This document shows, one piece after another, positions 13,786 to 26,293 of a stretch of DNA of 64,000 bases. The notes under the pieces are model-generated. The model worked only from the letters and a program-made list of their open reading frames with translations, did not search any database and was not told where the DNA came from. Numbering within the stretch: position 1 is the first letter of the stretch; each line of letters opens with the position of its first letter. Position numbers and translations under genes: made by a program. Source of the DNA: Ascaphus truei (taxonomy: Eukaryota; Chordata; Amphibia; Anura; Ascaphidae); NCBI GenBank assembly GCA_036426205.1, contig CM071570.1, positions 143,522,450 to 143,586,449 on the forward strand, read 5' to 3'.

Positions 13786-14385
13786 TTGTCAAAGCTCTTA
13801 TTACGATTGTACTCTTGTTTAAACAAACCCTTGTGTGCACAAGGCTCCCTCTACAATGGACTGCAAACAATTCTAACACGGTTTACATTTATAATGCATC
13901 AAAAACAGACATTAGCAACTGTCTGTCAATTAAAGTATAATCTAACTAGGAAAATGATTTACCAACACCATTGTTGGAAAACCCTGACTTTAGACCAGGC
14001 CTACTCTATTTGTATTTTAAGTGTTATCATACCAGAGGCGTTATTAGGGCCAAGGATATGTATTCCTGTAGCAAAGTTAAGTCGTTTGAGGTCCTCACCT
14101 CAGAACTTGGCCTACTGGTCTTTGAAGATTTATGCCAGGGGTTTCGAACATAAGGCCAGCGAGCCACATCTGAGCTGCTGAATGCTTTTGTCTGGCTGCA
14201 CAGTTGTGCATCTTTGCCAGGAGATTAGGAAGAGCCGACATGGGGGAGAAGCCTCAACCGAAGCCAGACCATAGCGCCTGACTTACCTTTGCATGTAATC
14301 CTACTACTGCGACCATGTGTCTCCGCCTCACCCACTCGACTGCTGTTTCTCCTACTGAGGCACGTGAAGGAGAAGCAGATGAGAA
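13786..14385. other. No gene recognised
   Basis: A 131-codon plus-strand frame crosses this stretch but has no recognisable domain. I see no splice pattern or repeat boundary. Confidence 0.4.
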
Positions 14386-14640
14386 ATGTATGTATGGGAC
14401 AAGCTGGAGAGGAGGGGAAGCAGATGGGGGACAAGCTGGAGAGTGAAGCATCTGGGGAGACCAGTTGGAGGAGAGGTGGAGGATAAGCTGGTGGGGAGCA
14501 TGTGGGGGACAATCTGTAGAGGAGGGGATCATGTAGGGGGGACCAGCTGGAGACCTGGGGGACAAACTGTAGAAGAGTAGTATGTGGGGCAGAAGCTGGC
14601 GAGGAGAGGAAGCAGGCGGGGGGAGAAGCTGGCGTATTTT
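14386..14640. repeat. GA-rich minisatellite
   Basis: About seven imperfect units of roughly 33-36 bp with the pattern GGGACAAGCTGGAGAGGAGG then AGCAGATGGGG. Copies vary in length and sequence. Frames predicted across it on both strands are products of the repeat. Confidence 0.8.
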
Positions 14641-15437
14641 GAAAATATATGGCTCGAATGAAGTAAAATTAAATCTGATCAAGCCCATCACATGAAGCAA
14701 GCTTCTCAGCTCTGGTTTATGCAGTAACCCTTCCGCTCAAAAAGGGCTCATTGCAGTGATCTAGGGTTCTTTCATCTCCCGTGAAAGTCAGGACAAGCTT
14801 AAATACATGAGAGTGGGAGAAAATGTAAATTTCTCATTAGACATGGAAAATCAGAAAGGTATTGAAGCATTTTCCCAGGAGCCATAACCACCTGCAACAT
14901 GGGTTGTGGACAACAGCGTAGATTTATACATATGTGGTCGGATTGACCAAAGATCGACCCACTATGGAAGGACATTCATCACTTGATTCACAGGACTTTA
15001 ACTCGGTCACTGCAACTCGATCCAAGGTAAGTTCTTTTAAGCAGACCCCTCCAAGGAATTGATAAATACAAAAATAAACTGATAACCTGAAGCTTTACTG
15101 CCACAAGGATTTAATTCACTACCTTCTGGAACAGAAACTCCAACTTCTCCCTTAGCCAAAATATGGGACATTATGCAATTGTAGAAAAATCTCCACTGTA
15201 CACTGGCGACCAACTTTATTCTTACTTGGCTAGCTCCGCGAATTTCAGAAGATCCCGGTGATGTGCGGTTGTGTGTCGTTTTCTCCCGGGTATATAGCGT
15301 TATTTTCGCGGCTGTGATTTAAGCATTTTATTCCCGCTGGCTGCAATTCTGCAATGCCGTGTAAAAACGCATGGGGGCGTTTGCGAGCTGTTGTCTTTAA
15401 AGCCGTCCCCTATAACCCCTAACATACAGTACTGTAC
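14641..15437. other. No gene recognised
   Basis: Mixed-composition DNA between the minisatellite and the fold-back element. The part from 15200 is GC-richer and may belong to the repeat that follows, but I cannot see a counterpart in the right arm. Confidence 0.4.
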
Positions 15438-15989
15438 ATTTTTATTCATAGTGTACATGTGCAGGGGGTCTCCGGAGCTGAACCATGTTGGTTTCAGGTC
15501 GGGGGACCCCCTGCTCCCCGAGATACAGCCCCCTTTATGAGGTGCCGGTATCCCTCTGCGTTTAAAGGTCACGATCACGTGACCGCGACCTGTAAACCAA
15601 GCAGAGGGATACCGGCACCCCCTAAAGGGGCCTGTATCTCGGTGAGCAGGGGTCCACCGTGACATAAACCACAGCGGTTTCTGCTCCGTAACCCTCTGCA
15701 CGGATGTGTACAGTTATACAATAAAACCATATATAAATAAAGAATCTTTCTTTACCTTAGCGGCTATGTGCTATGGTAACGATCAGCATGACTGTATTTT
15801 TAATAATATTGTACAGTTGAGCTGGTGGTTTCCCTAGCAGCCACATAATTGTCTCAGGGACACCCCTGCTCCTGCACATATTTTAAAAATACAGAAATGC
15901 TGCTTCATTCCATAGCGTATAGCCGCTAAGACAATTATGAGGGTTAAGGCGAATAAACAAATACCATTACATACATATTTTTAATGTGT

Positions 15990-16225
15990 TTTTAAACCTC
16001 CCTGCCTTCACCTGTAATCTATGTAAAAAACCACCCCCCCCCCCTATTGTGTGTTTTAAACTTCCCTGCCTTCACGTAATCTATGTAAAAACCCCTACCC
16101 TATTGTGTGGTGAAGCTTCCCTGCCTTCACTTATCTATGTAAAACCCCCTCCCCCTATTGTGTCTGCTAAACTTCCCTGCTTTGACTAATCTGTGTAAAG
16201 CCCCCCCTCCCCCCTATTGTGTTCA
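15990..16225. repeat. Tandem repeat, about 55-60 bp unit, four copies
   Basis: Four copies of a unit with CTTCCCTGCCTTCAC, ATCTATGTAAAA, a C-rich run and CTATTGTGT. The right arm of the same element carries about three inverted copies (19120-19260). Confidence 0.8.
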
Positions 16226-16229
16226 GTTT

Positions 16230-19089
16230 AAAATCTGCCTGGCCTGTTTTTCTGTGAGTGCAGTGTACTGTAGTTAAAAGGTGTGGGGAGGGGATCGCCG
16301 TGTAAAAACCACACCCGCACATCCCACTACCCACCTACCCACGTACCCACCTGCACATGTGCCCCTCGCGCGTGCTCATGCAGTAGCACAAAAAACATAC
16401 AAAAAGTTCCCCCTACAACCCTTATCACCATACTTTCGGCACAGAGCATTCTGATCACTGACCTCACCCCCCGACATTCCAACATGTCGGGATCCTCCTC
16501 CGAAACCGGGAAGTACTGCCCCCTCACCCGATCGCCCCTCGACCCGGGTCCTCGCTACCCTCCCCTCTCCCTCCCCGTGAGGCCTAACCTACCCCCAGTC
16601 CCTAGCAAGTGGGGCCTACCCACATACCGTGGGGAAACACCCCCCCCAACCCCCCAGTACCCACAATAAAACAGTACAGTGACCCACAATAAACACATTA
16701 TATTATTAAATACATTAACCACCCCCTGTGCCCCCCCCATAAATACAAGATTTTATCGCTTTTACATACAGGGTTTCATAACGCAGAGCCAAAGCCGCAC
16801 CGCAGTCCCCGTGGGCTGGCGGGGCACCTGACAACCTACATTTTACCAGCACCCTGTATTTGATACAGCGTTCTGGAGTCTTGCTGTTGTGACTCCGCCA
16901 CACACATTTGGCCCCCATGTGGTTCTCCTGGGTCACCGTGGGCCACAATTGGGTCCCCATGGTAGGCCCCGCGGATGTCTGGGAGCCCCGGGTCAGACCC
17001 ACATGGTGTCTGCGGGGCTCGGTGGTTCCCTCAGGGGTCTAGGGAACTCATGGGTGCTCACTATTGTCCGCATGTCCGCGCCCACCAGAGTGGGACCAGT
17101 GCGGTACCACAATCATTCATCCCTGCACCTACTGTCGGGGCGTGCCTCCCACACAAGTGGAGCCAACACATCATCATCCCCTCAGCATCTACGGGTGCCG
17201 TGGTGCCCCCTACAGAAGATGGGACCACACATCATCCATCCCGGCATGTGGTCACCCCATAGAACGTAGGCCGGGACAGCCTAATTCCCCTTGGGATACC
17301 CGCGAATACGCCGAGGTGTCTCCCCAGAGGTCCCAGCGCAGAAACCACGGACCAACCCTGAATGTAAAAATAAAACCTGTGCCTATACATTCAATACATA
17401 CAACACACACAAACACCTCCCCCCCCAACACTACAGTACCATAATGTGCAAAATACTATATCCAGATATGGATAATAGATTATTGCCCATTATTAAAAAA
17501 CATTAACTAGCATATTCAATATAAATACTACTGACCTCAAACTACGAAGTGTCCGTCGCCAAGCAACATCCTTGTCTTGCCCACAACATACATAGGCAAA
17601 TACAAAGCCAATAGAGTGCAAGAACATTCAGATATCAATTAACCCCTTAAAACCTCTTATCAGTAATACAGCAACAGGTGATTAGGGTTAAGCCCACAGG
17701 GGCCCGATACCCACCCTTCATCACCAATGAATTTGTACAGTGGCTTCATCATGCAACTATATATATATATACTGTATATATATATATATATAATTATATA
17801 TATACCACACACACAGTATATCAACCGAAAAACAACCGATGAACCAATATACAAATAAATTGAGTGGTTATCAAACCATACTGTCCTACACCAAACACTC
17901 TCTCATACGACACTACATTAAAATCATTTCCTTTTAATACCTAACTGATCCTAACACTCTATATCATCACAAGCCAATGAAACACCTCACATTCCAATAT
18001 AAATGATGCATAAAATCTATGCACCATATATACATTCTGCAAATGAATAACAAGTAAACAAAAATCAATTAGCATCATTATTTACTCCTAACAATTCACA
18101 CTCCATCCTGACACATGAAACAATTAACTAATATCACGCCGTTGAGCAGAACAATTAGCCTGTGAAAAAATATAAACGCCAACCAAAATCCAACCTTTAA
18201 AACCAAGGCGTATCGCTGACTCCCTCAACACAAAACATACCATACCAGGAATACATCTATCTAATTTTAAAATACTTTAAACCACAATAAAGCTAGCAGC
18301 ATAGACAATTAATTTAAAAACACATCAAATCAAGCTTTAAAATACAACATCATTTCTTACCCTGTATGTATATATCTCTCTAGACATATTACATACATAC
18401 ATATCATACAGGCCAGAAATGATTACCACAAAAAAAAATACACATGTAAAAAAGCTTTTAAAAAAATTAACACAGTTAAATAAATACATTTCTTTAGTTC
18501 ACTTACCATTACTTCCCCCACCGATTCCCGTTGCGCAGCTTACTCACGAACAATCCACGATCAGGAACCCCATAAATATAACACCATAAAAAAATCAACA
18601 TTAAACTAAAAATCCAAATCAACCTCCACGGGTCTTCTATTTGTAATCCATCTTCACTGTATTCTTCTTACTCTTCTCCGTTCCAGTGGGGTGGGGCAGT
18701 GTCTTCCCTCCACCGTCTCTCGGTCCACGCCCTGGTCGTTCTTGTCCCTTGACCCGGAGGTCCTTCCTCCGCGCCGCTGGCTTCAAAATAGACGACATAG
18801 GCTTTTAAAGGCCTATGACGTCACATTTTTCGTCATGGTTCCCACAGTCCTGATTGGTCCGTGAAACCATGTTTTTTGGCCGACAAAAAAAAATGATGAT
18901 GTCACTTAAAAGGCAATAGAAGCACAGCCAATCAGAATGGCTTTGCTTCAATTGCCTTTAGGATGAACGTCATAAAAGACACATGTGCCCCCTCACATGG
19001 TATGGTACCAATCAGAGCGTGGGAACCTCCATCCCTACTCTGATTGGCTCTAGTATACCATGTGACAGAGGCTTGTGGGGGGAAAAGGA
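16230..19089. other. Central part of the fold-back element
   Basis: No protein-coding content that I recognise; the long frames near 16.3-17.4 kb are low-complexity proline/histidine-rich translations without family features. There are local hairpins at 18914-18960 (AGCCAATCAGAAT facing its near-inverse) and 19010-19070 (CTCTGATTGGCTC facing AATCAGAGCG), and (TA)n near 17757-17810. A segment near 17455-17490 (TATCCAGATATGGATAATAG) matches one at 49155-49180. Confidence 0.6.
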
Positions 19090-19969
19090 CAATAGGCGAG
19101 GGGGTGCTTACACAGATTTAGTCAAAGCAGGGAAGCTGTAGCAGACACAAAGGGGGAGGGGTTTTACATAGATTACAGTGAAGGCAGATAAATTAAAACA
19201 CACAATAGGGGGAGGGTTTTTTACATAGATTACAATGAAGGCAGGGAGGTTTAAAACACACATTAAAAATATGTATGTAATGTATTTATTGTTTATTTGC
19301 CTTAACCCTTCATTGCCTTAGCGGCTATACGCTATATTAATGAAGCAGCATTTCTGTATTTTTTTAAATAATATTGTGCAGGAGCGGGGGTCCCCTGAGC
19401 ATTAATTTCTGGCTCAGGGAACCCTCTCACTGTACAATATAATTAAAATACAGAAATGCTCCTTCGTTACCATAGCACATAGCCGCTAAGGTAAGGAACG
19501 AGTGTTTTATTTATATATGGTTTTATTATATAACTTTACATGTGCAGAGGGTCTCCGGTGCAGAAACATTTTTGTTTTAGGTCCGGGACCCCCTGCTCCC
19601 CGAGATACAGTCCCCTTAGGGGGTGCCGGTACCCCTCTGCTTTGTTTACATGTCGCGGTCACGTGATCGTGGACCTTTAGATGCAGAGGGATACCGCACC
19701 TCATAAGGGGCTGTATCTCGGGAGCAGGGGTCCCCCGACCTGAAACCAACGCGGTTCAGCTGCGGAGACCCCCCTGCACATCTACACTATAAATAAAAAT
19801 GTATTATAATTTTTTAATGTGCCGATGTTTGCGGAGAGAGAGCAGCAGTTCTCTCTCTCTCCAAACACACTCCCGCCCCCGCAGCCGGCCTACAGTATCA
19901 TTGATGTGCATAACAGCATACTGTTATGTGCTACGTCATGTATTTTAGGGTTCATAGGTTTGTTGTTAT

Positions 19970-20021
19970 ACATATATATATATATATATATATCATATAT
20001 ATATATATATATATATATATA

Positions 20022-20052
<31 letters not shown>
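19970..20052. repeat. (TA)n microsatellite
   Basis: Nearly pure TA dinucleotide repeat of about 80 bp with small interruptions. Confidence 0.95.
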
Positions 20053-20054
<2 letters not shown>

Positions 20055-20416
20055 ACTGCATTACAATTCAGAATTTATCACGCATCTTGGCGGACACGCT
20101 AAGCATTGCAGCCTAGTAACCAAACCATTATTAATTAACCAATCAACCGTGCGCTCAGCCGGGCATAGCGCCTGGCTGGGAAGGCAAAAGAGCCCGCTGC
20201 AGTGCCCAGCCTCCGGGTGAACAGTGGGCATTCCGGAACATGCCAGGTACAAGCTGGTGATTAGTATGAATAAAGTCTGCCGCAGCAGTACGTAATTACA
20301 CATTTTAAACTCCAGTCTACACTTTGAGATTATGCTATCTAAGTACCAACAGATATCGTATCTACCCATACACGCATGATCAGTCCTCAATAAGGGTTAT
20401 GTCATTTTAAAATTTG

Positions 20417-20907
20417 TACAGGCAGTCCTCGTTTTACAACGCTTCGCTTTACAACGAATGGCTTATCCAACGCTATGCAATGCATACCTATGTTATTTTT
20501 ACAAGCGCCAAAACGGCTTATCCCAACGCTCAGATACGACGCTTTGCAACGTTGTGTATGTGTATATAATATATATATTATATATATATATATTATATAT
20601 ATATATATATATCACACACACACACACACATTCACATAAACAACGTTGCAAAGCGTCGTAAAAGCGTATGAATATAAAATTATATATATATAATACAGTA
20701 AATACACTATATAATTTATGTGTGTGCTGCATATCTTATTGCCTGCATAAAATATTTGGTGTATTTTAGTGTTAAAAATGCCTTCAGGAATGGAACCTTT
20801 CATTTAAACAGTTTTCCTATGGGAAAATGTGTTTCGCTTTACAACGTTTCGCTATCCAACGCCATTTTGAGTAACACATTGTGTCGGATAACCGAGGACT
20901 GCCTGTA
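20417..20907. mobile_element. TA-flanked MITE, CAGGCAGTCCTCG family, copy 1
   Basis: The ends are CAGGCAGTCCTCGTTTTACA (from 20419) and the inverse CGAGGACTGCCTG (to 20905), each flanked by TA. The inner arms are also inverted: TTACAACG / CGTTGTAAA type blocks and CTTCAGGAA with its partner. The centre holds (TA)n and (CA)n expansions. TA target duplication and the long imperfect hairpin suggest a non-autonomous Tc1/mariner or pogo-type element. Confidence 0.85.
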
Positions 20908-21199
20908 TGAATACAATCTGATGAACACACACCCCATCCCCCTTGTACATTCCCCTTTTGTATGTACCTTTCTCATCCCTCTATTCTTTGCAATTAAATT
21001 GAAGTATTAAAAAAAAAAAAAGTGTGTGCTGATCACGCGCATTAAGTGAAACATCTGTCTTTTGTCACAGAAATTGTATTTGTGATGGTGATGTTTTTAA
21101 TTAATAATCAAAACACAATTTCAGTGCCAAAACGCAAAGATGTGTGTTGTAGCTATTTGCACTTCTTTATTTATAGTAGCTGAATTCCGTGTGTGCGAG

Positions 21200-21355
21200 A
21201 GAGATGGGGAGAGGGGATCAGTGGGTGCAGGAAAGGGGGAGAGGGGATCAGTGGGTGCAGTAAAGGGGGAGATCAGTGGGTGCAACAGAGGGGGAGGGAG
21301 GATCAGTGGGTGCAGTAGAGGTGGAGAGGATCAGTGGGTGCAGTAGAGGGGTTGA
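21200..21355. repeat. Minisatellite, about 30-bp unit, five copies
   Basis: Repeats of GGGGATCAGTGGGTGCAG followed by TAAAGGGGGAG-type spacers. It directly abuts the truncated end of the Tc1 element on its right. Confidence 0.85.
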
Positions 21356-22365
21356 GGTCTGGACTTTGACTGGGCCATTGCAACATCTTGATTCTTTTCT
21401 TTTTCAGCCATGTTGTTGTAGATTTGATGGTGTACTTGGGATCATTGTCCTGTTGCATGACCCGATTTCGGCCAAGCTTTAGCTGTCGCGGATGGCCTCA
21501 CATTTGACTCTAGAATATTTTGGTATATAGAGTTCATGGTTGACTCAATGACTGCAAGGTTCCCAGGTCCTGTGGCTGCAAAAACAAGCCCAAATCACCC
21601 CTCCACCACCGTGCTTGACAGTTGGTATGAGGTTTGTGCTGATATGCTGTGTTTGGTTTTCACCAAACGTGGCGCTGTGCATTATGGCCAAACATCTCCA
21701 CTTTGGTCTCGTCTGTCCAAAGGACATTGTTCCAGAAGTCTTGTGGTTTGTTCAGATGCAACTTTGCAAACCTAAGCCGTGCTGCCATGTTCTTTTTAGA
21801 GAGGAGACTTTCTCCTGGCAACCCTTCCAAACAAAACCTTCTTGTTCAGTCTTTTTCTAATTGTACGGTCATGAACTTGAACATGCTAAATGAGGCCAGT
21901 AGAGTCTGAGATGTAACTCTTGTTTTTTTTGCAATTTCTCTGAGCATTGCAGACTGACCTTGGGGTGAATTTGCTGGGACGTCCACTCCTGGGAAGATTG
22001 GCAACTGTCTTGTAAGTTTTCCACTTTTGAATAATCTTTCTCACTGTAGAATGATGGACTTTAAATTGTTTGGAAATGGCCTTATAACCTTTCCCAGATT
22101 GATGGGCAGCAACAATTGCTTCTCTAAGATCATTGCTCATGTCTTTCCTCCTTGGCATTGAGTTAACACACACCTGAATGCTCCAGACCAGCAAACTGCT
22201 AAAACTTTGGCTTTTACAGGAGGTGGTCACACATGCTGATGATCAATTAATCAAGGGCATTTGATTAGCAGCACCTGTCTGCTACTTGGCATCTTAATTC
22301 CTATGGAAGCAGTAAGGGTGTACTTAGTTTTCACACATGGCTTCTCCATTTTGGCTTTATTTATA
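21350..22365 (-). pseudogene. Tc1/mariner-family transposase remnant, copy 1
   Basis: A decayed Tc1-like transposon on the minus strand. The transposase start is at 22158 (MPRRKDMSNDLREAIVAAHQ), followed by a paired helix-turn-helix DNA-binding domain with SKQFKVHHSTVRKIIQKW and the GRPSKF hook (AT-hook-like GRP motif). A frameshift interrupts it after about 70 residues. The catalytic part is recognisable further left in other frames, including PTVKHGGGGVIWACF near 21590-21640. Both terminal inverted repeats are missing: the left side breaks into a minisatellite and the right side into another repeat at about 22362. It cannot encode a working enzyme. Confidence 0.9.
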
Positions 22366-22778
22366 ACGCAGTCTAAACGTGTCTTCCGATTTAAAAACAC
22401 CTCCTTTCGCCACGCAGGGACTTACCGGCATCTGCATTTCTCTCCTCCCCCCTGCCGTAAACTTCGAGTGCAAAGGGAGGGTCACATGACACACACATCC
22501 CCCTACACCATATGGAACTTTTTATTTTTTTCCCCTTAGAACATTCAATACTTTATTGCTAACAGACACATACACACACTACTACACCATGTGGGAGTTG
22601 AACATGAATACATTTTATATAATACACATGCAGGAATCGAACTCAGGTCATTGCATTTGCTAGATCAATTCTTTACCTGCAGAGGAGAGAAATGCAGATG
22701 CCGGTAAGTCCTCGCGCTGCGAAATTTACACGATCCCTATTATAACGCGGTCTCATTCTGTGGACCCCAAGGACCACG

Positions 22779-22790
<12 letters not shown>
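22362..22790. mobile_element. Palindromic MITE with TATAACGC ends
   Basis: The left part carries TATAACGCAGTCT and CTTACCGGCATCTGCATTTC. The right part carries the inverse GAAATGCAGATGCCGGTAAG and ends near TATAACGCGGTCTC and CACGTTATAAT. It sits exactly at the truncated right end of the Tc1 remnant. Confidence 0.7.
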
Positions 22791-22814
<24 letters not shown>

Positions 22815-22817
<3 letters not shown>

Positions 22818-22995
22818 ATACTGAGTTAAGTTATGGTGAGTAAAAAAAGTGACAAAAACCTCCACAGGAAAGGTGCTCATTTGCATGTCATTTCCCAGAA
22901 TCCCTTGCTGCAGTGAAAGTGCTGTATGCTGGGTGATAATGGTGAAAAGTGGGGTTGCAGACCTGCCTAAGACATGCAGATGAGCAATAACGTTG
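22815..22995. repeat. CTCATTTGCATGTCATT hairpin repeat, copy 1
   Basis: Starts in GAGTTAAGTTATGGTGAGTA and contains TGCTCATTTGCATGTC with the inverse GACATGCAGATGAGCA about 110 bp later. Two more copies flank the hammerhead ribozyme at 42.9 and 43.3 kb. The flanking (TA)n at 22783-22812 and 23017-23080 are simple repeats. Confidence 0.75.
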
Positions 22996-23031
22996 GATGG
23001 GTGTGGGTGGTAATATATATAATAGATATAT

Positions 23032-23074
<43 letters not shown>

Positions 23075-23097
23075 CATAGTAGTATATATATACACAC

Positions 23098-23384
23098 ACC
23101 TCACAAGACACAGAAAAAACAGGCGCACTCATAGCGTTAAAATTGTATAACAATAAATTTATGAATAAGGGATAAAATACACAACTCACAAACAGAGCTG
23201 AATAAAATGCATTTTTGAGTACAACTCAGCCCGTTCAGACGCAGGACACCCAAACGGGCTGAGTTGTACTCAAAATGCATTTTATTCAGCTCTGTTTTGT
23301 GAGTGTGATTTTTATCCCTTATTCATTAAATTTTATTGTTATACAATTTTACGCTATGAGTGCGCCTGTTTTTTCTGTGTTTTT
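23098..23384. repeat. Near-perfect 290-bp hairpin
   Basis: The left arm CACAGAAAAAACAGGCGCAC, continuing through ATAGCGTTAAAATTGTATAA and GCATTTTTGAGTACAACTCA, faces its inverse on the right. The loop, centred near 23241, is about 20 bases. Arms of about 130 bp match with few differences. Confidence 0.9.
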
Positions 23385-24660
23385 TTAGATATCCTCAAGG
23401 AAGTGTGTGTTCCCTTCATTCGGGGCTGCAGAGACTCTTTTTGGATAGCAATTGGAATATCTTGGATTGTTATATTTTTTATATTATGTTTTCTGACATT
23501 TTCTTTTTTATATGTATTTTTTATGCATTTTATTAGTTTAATACATTAATTTATATCTATCCACTGTGCTTAGCATAGTTTTTTTATTCTTATCTGTATT
23601 ATTTACTTTATTTTACAATCACCTTTATTTTTAAAGATTTATATAGTGATAGTTGGCGCTAATATTTTTTCTCCATTGATATATATACACATTATATATA
23701 TAATATATATATCTAATATATATAATATATATATATGATATATATATATATAGATATACCATACATGGATATACAATGCTTTCTACATCATTTCTTGGGA
23801 AAACATAACTGAAAAAAAAATATGGTATTTTGAAAATGTATGGATTGACTCATCATTCAATATAATTTATATTATGATCTTAATTATTTGCTACATAGAA
23901 ATAAGTAATGTTACAAAGTAAGAAAAAAAAAAGGATAAAAAGTTTGAAGGATGATTAATGACTTCATACTTTAGTACCCATGAAAATGCCAAATTAGCAT
24001 AGTGAAACTTAACATTTTGTGCAGTTGTCTATAGGAAAAATACATTTAAGAGATTTAGCATTTTAAGTTTTTAAGAAAAGTTAACATGTCTCAAATATGC
24101 TGCATAATCATACTGTAATATCACAAATAAAAAACAAACTAGAGTAATTGGTTTAAGAAACGGCGTAGTGGAATTAACTGCTCTAACCTCTGCCTCAAAA
24201 CCACTCATGTAATTTGAAATGTTCAGGAGGAATACATTGAGATCAGAAAATGAAAGATTGATCCACCAGTCAATTATTGACAGAGCCCAATGAGGACAAG
24301 TACTTATTTGTCACAAGAGAAAAAGATCTTGGACAACAACACAGACAGAAGTTTTGTTGTGAACCCATTACCAAGGGGTACCCTGAAGTGTGGAATAACA
24401 TTTAGGATACTCATTTACTAAAAATGCTGCATTTGAGATCAACTGGATAGTACTCTGCCATACTGCTGTAATTTCAGATTACAGTCTGTTTGTTCAACAA
24501 GCATAGGAATTTTGGGACAATTTAACACAATTCAACTATAATTTTCTGCTACCAAAAATGTTCAATGTTGGTATATTTATTAATAGTAAAAACAGTATTT
24601 GCTTTGCTAAATGTAATAGGCAGTGCTTAACGATGCATGTTCGTATTGCCTCTCTTATTC
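23385..24660. other. AT-rich stretch, no gene recognised
   Basis: Starts with sequence ending in GGCGCTAATATTTTTTCTCC near 23655-23675 that looks like a dispersed-repeat tail, then (TA)n at 23690-23760, then AT-rich DNA without coding signals. Confidence 0.45.
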
Positions 24661-24662
24661 CC

Positions 24663-25553
24663 AAAGGGGTAGTAAATCCACAGAGGTGCGTAACATTTTT
24701 AGCGTTACGTTATCACCATTTTACATATCAATATCTGTAACGCGTATCCCCAATGCTGCTTTGCGTTATATTGTCCTCGAATTCACCTGAAAAATAGCGT
24801 ATCGCCTACTTTAAATGGACGTTTTGCTTAATGGTATGCAAATCATATGGTAAAGAGCAGTTTACCAAACAACGGAGATCCTTAGACCGCCGTTTATGTG
24901 CATGCATGGGAATAACGCTGGGATATTCAAGACCTTACTCACATCCAGACCCCGATTATCATGGAGGTATTTCTGGGAATAACTTAAAAGCAATGTAATG
25001 AGTATAGGACTTAGCTTTTCATTCCAAAAACTTACGTGTCATACAAAAGGTATATATTATGGATCATATAAATGTCTGAAACACAAACTATAGTACGGTT
25101 TTTAATGTTTCAAGGGATATGGTTGCGTGAACTAATATAATATTGACTGCATTAAATATGGGTGTATATCTATACGTAACTCAAATTTTTTATTACTGTA
25201 CAATGCAAATAAATGAAGGACACTAAACAGTGGAAAAAGTTAAAAAGTGTTATGTTAAATTCCTCAATATTCTAACAAGATTTACAGTAGCTTCTGGTAA
25301 GGCACGAGTAGTGCGTTTTTATTACGTGTATTAACGTTTGACCAATGCGCATGTGTAGTGTATTGGCGAACGTGTCTCTGAGACATGAAAATTCTCATTA
25401 GCAGTGCTGCTATTTTTACGAGCGGGCATTATTTTTGCATCTCATTAGCTTTGAGGATACCCGTTAAAATGAAGAAAAATAACGTCTGTTCCCCATTTCG
25501 GTAACAAGCATTATTAGCGTGAAAAAGACAGATTTCTGTGGATCTACCCCTAA
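24663..25553. mobile_element. Harbinger-like element with GGGGTAG..ATCCACAGA ends
   Basis: Left end GGGGTAGTAAATCCACAGA (24666) faces right end TCTGTGGATCTACCCC (25550). The flanks are AAA and TAA, consistent with a TWA target site with one change. The 885-bp interior is AT-rich and repeatedly carries AACGTTAC/GCGTTACG-type words. No open frame; non-autonomous. The end sequence is shared with elements at 26.27 and 33.5 kb. Confidence 0.7.
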
Positions 25554-26293
25554 GCAGGGGTATCTGTTAGAGCTTAACAGCTATTTAACGTAATAGGCAT
25601 AACCAACTTAGTGTCAATATTATGGTAAAATTATGCTTTGTGCATAGTCACCAAGGTATTAATACATTTCCGGCCACTTATTGAAGAGCAACCAAACACT
25701 GACTAACAATGAGCATGGGTGCACCAATTAAGTTTTTGTAGATGACACAGGTTTCCCAATTGCATTAATTTAATGTTTCTATTTCGGCTGCATAGTCTTA
25801 AGTAAAAATATCCCACTCACCATTAAATAATACAAAAACATCAGATGCGGAGTTAGCAGAATAGTCCTATTACAGACATAAAGTAAGTCACTTCACAATG
25901 AAGGCTACATCTTGGATGATGTTTCAGTCAGTATAGTGAGGCAGGATATAAATGAAATCAGGACACTTAAAATCTTTGTAGTACTGTACCTTATTTGTTT
26001 TTACTTATTGTAATGTACTGGCACTGGTAATGGCCAGTTAGAACAAGAAAAGTGCATTAATTTGTTGAATTAACTCACTTAAATATTAATGCATATAAAA
26101 TACCTTTTTACAAACAAATAACAAAATATATGAATTATTAATCAAACCATTTTATGGGGGTTATTCATTTATCTGCAATAGTGCTGATCTGGGTACTATT
26201 GCACAGAAATTGGGAGTATAGAGCAATAGTGCCCCGATCTGCACTATCGCGGTTTAATGCATAAGCCAGATCCACAAAGCTCCAAAAGGTGAC
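25554..26293. other. No gene recognised; possible further MITE
   Basis: AT-rich DNA. At 26157-26270 a segment begins TTATTCATTTATCTGCAATA and ends with GCACTATCGCGG, TTAATGCATAAG, suggesting a small hairpin element whose right end runs into AGATCCACAAAGCTCC. Confidence 0.4.

Larger units (their letters stand above)
15438..19800. mobile_element. 4.4-kb fold-back element with colinear inverted arms
   Basis: The left arm (15438-16230) and right arm (about 19090-19800) are inverted copies that stay colinear for about 750 bp. Matching blocks in order are: TTATTCATAGTGTACATGTG; the GAGATACAG / CCGGTATCCCTCTGC hairpin; AAAACCATATATAAATAAA; TTAGCGGCTATGTGCTATGG; GAAATGCTGCTTCATT; and the CTCCCTGCCTTCA repeats. 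Each arm contains its own short hairpin (15460-15660 and 19540-19760). The central 2.8 kb (16230-19090) is single copy here and shows no transposase. Related sequence occurs at 40.3, 40.7, 49.5, 50.4 and 50.9 kb. Confidence 0.8.

Noticed and set aside
16283..17444. Overlapping proline/histidine-rich frames
   Set aside because: Several frames are open at once because the DNA is C-rich and low in AT stops; none has a domain and all lie inside the fold-back element.
19970..20052. (TA)n tract as a possible origin or regulatory site
   Set aside because: Similar TA tracts occur at many places here and behave as ordinary microsatellites.
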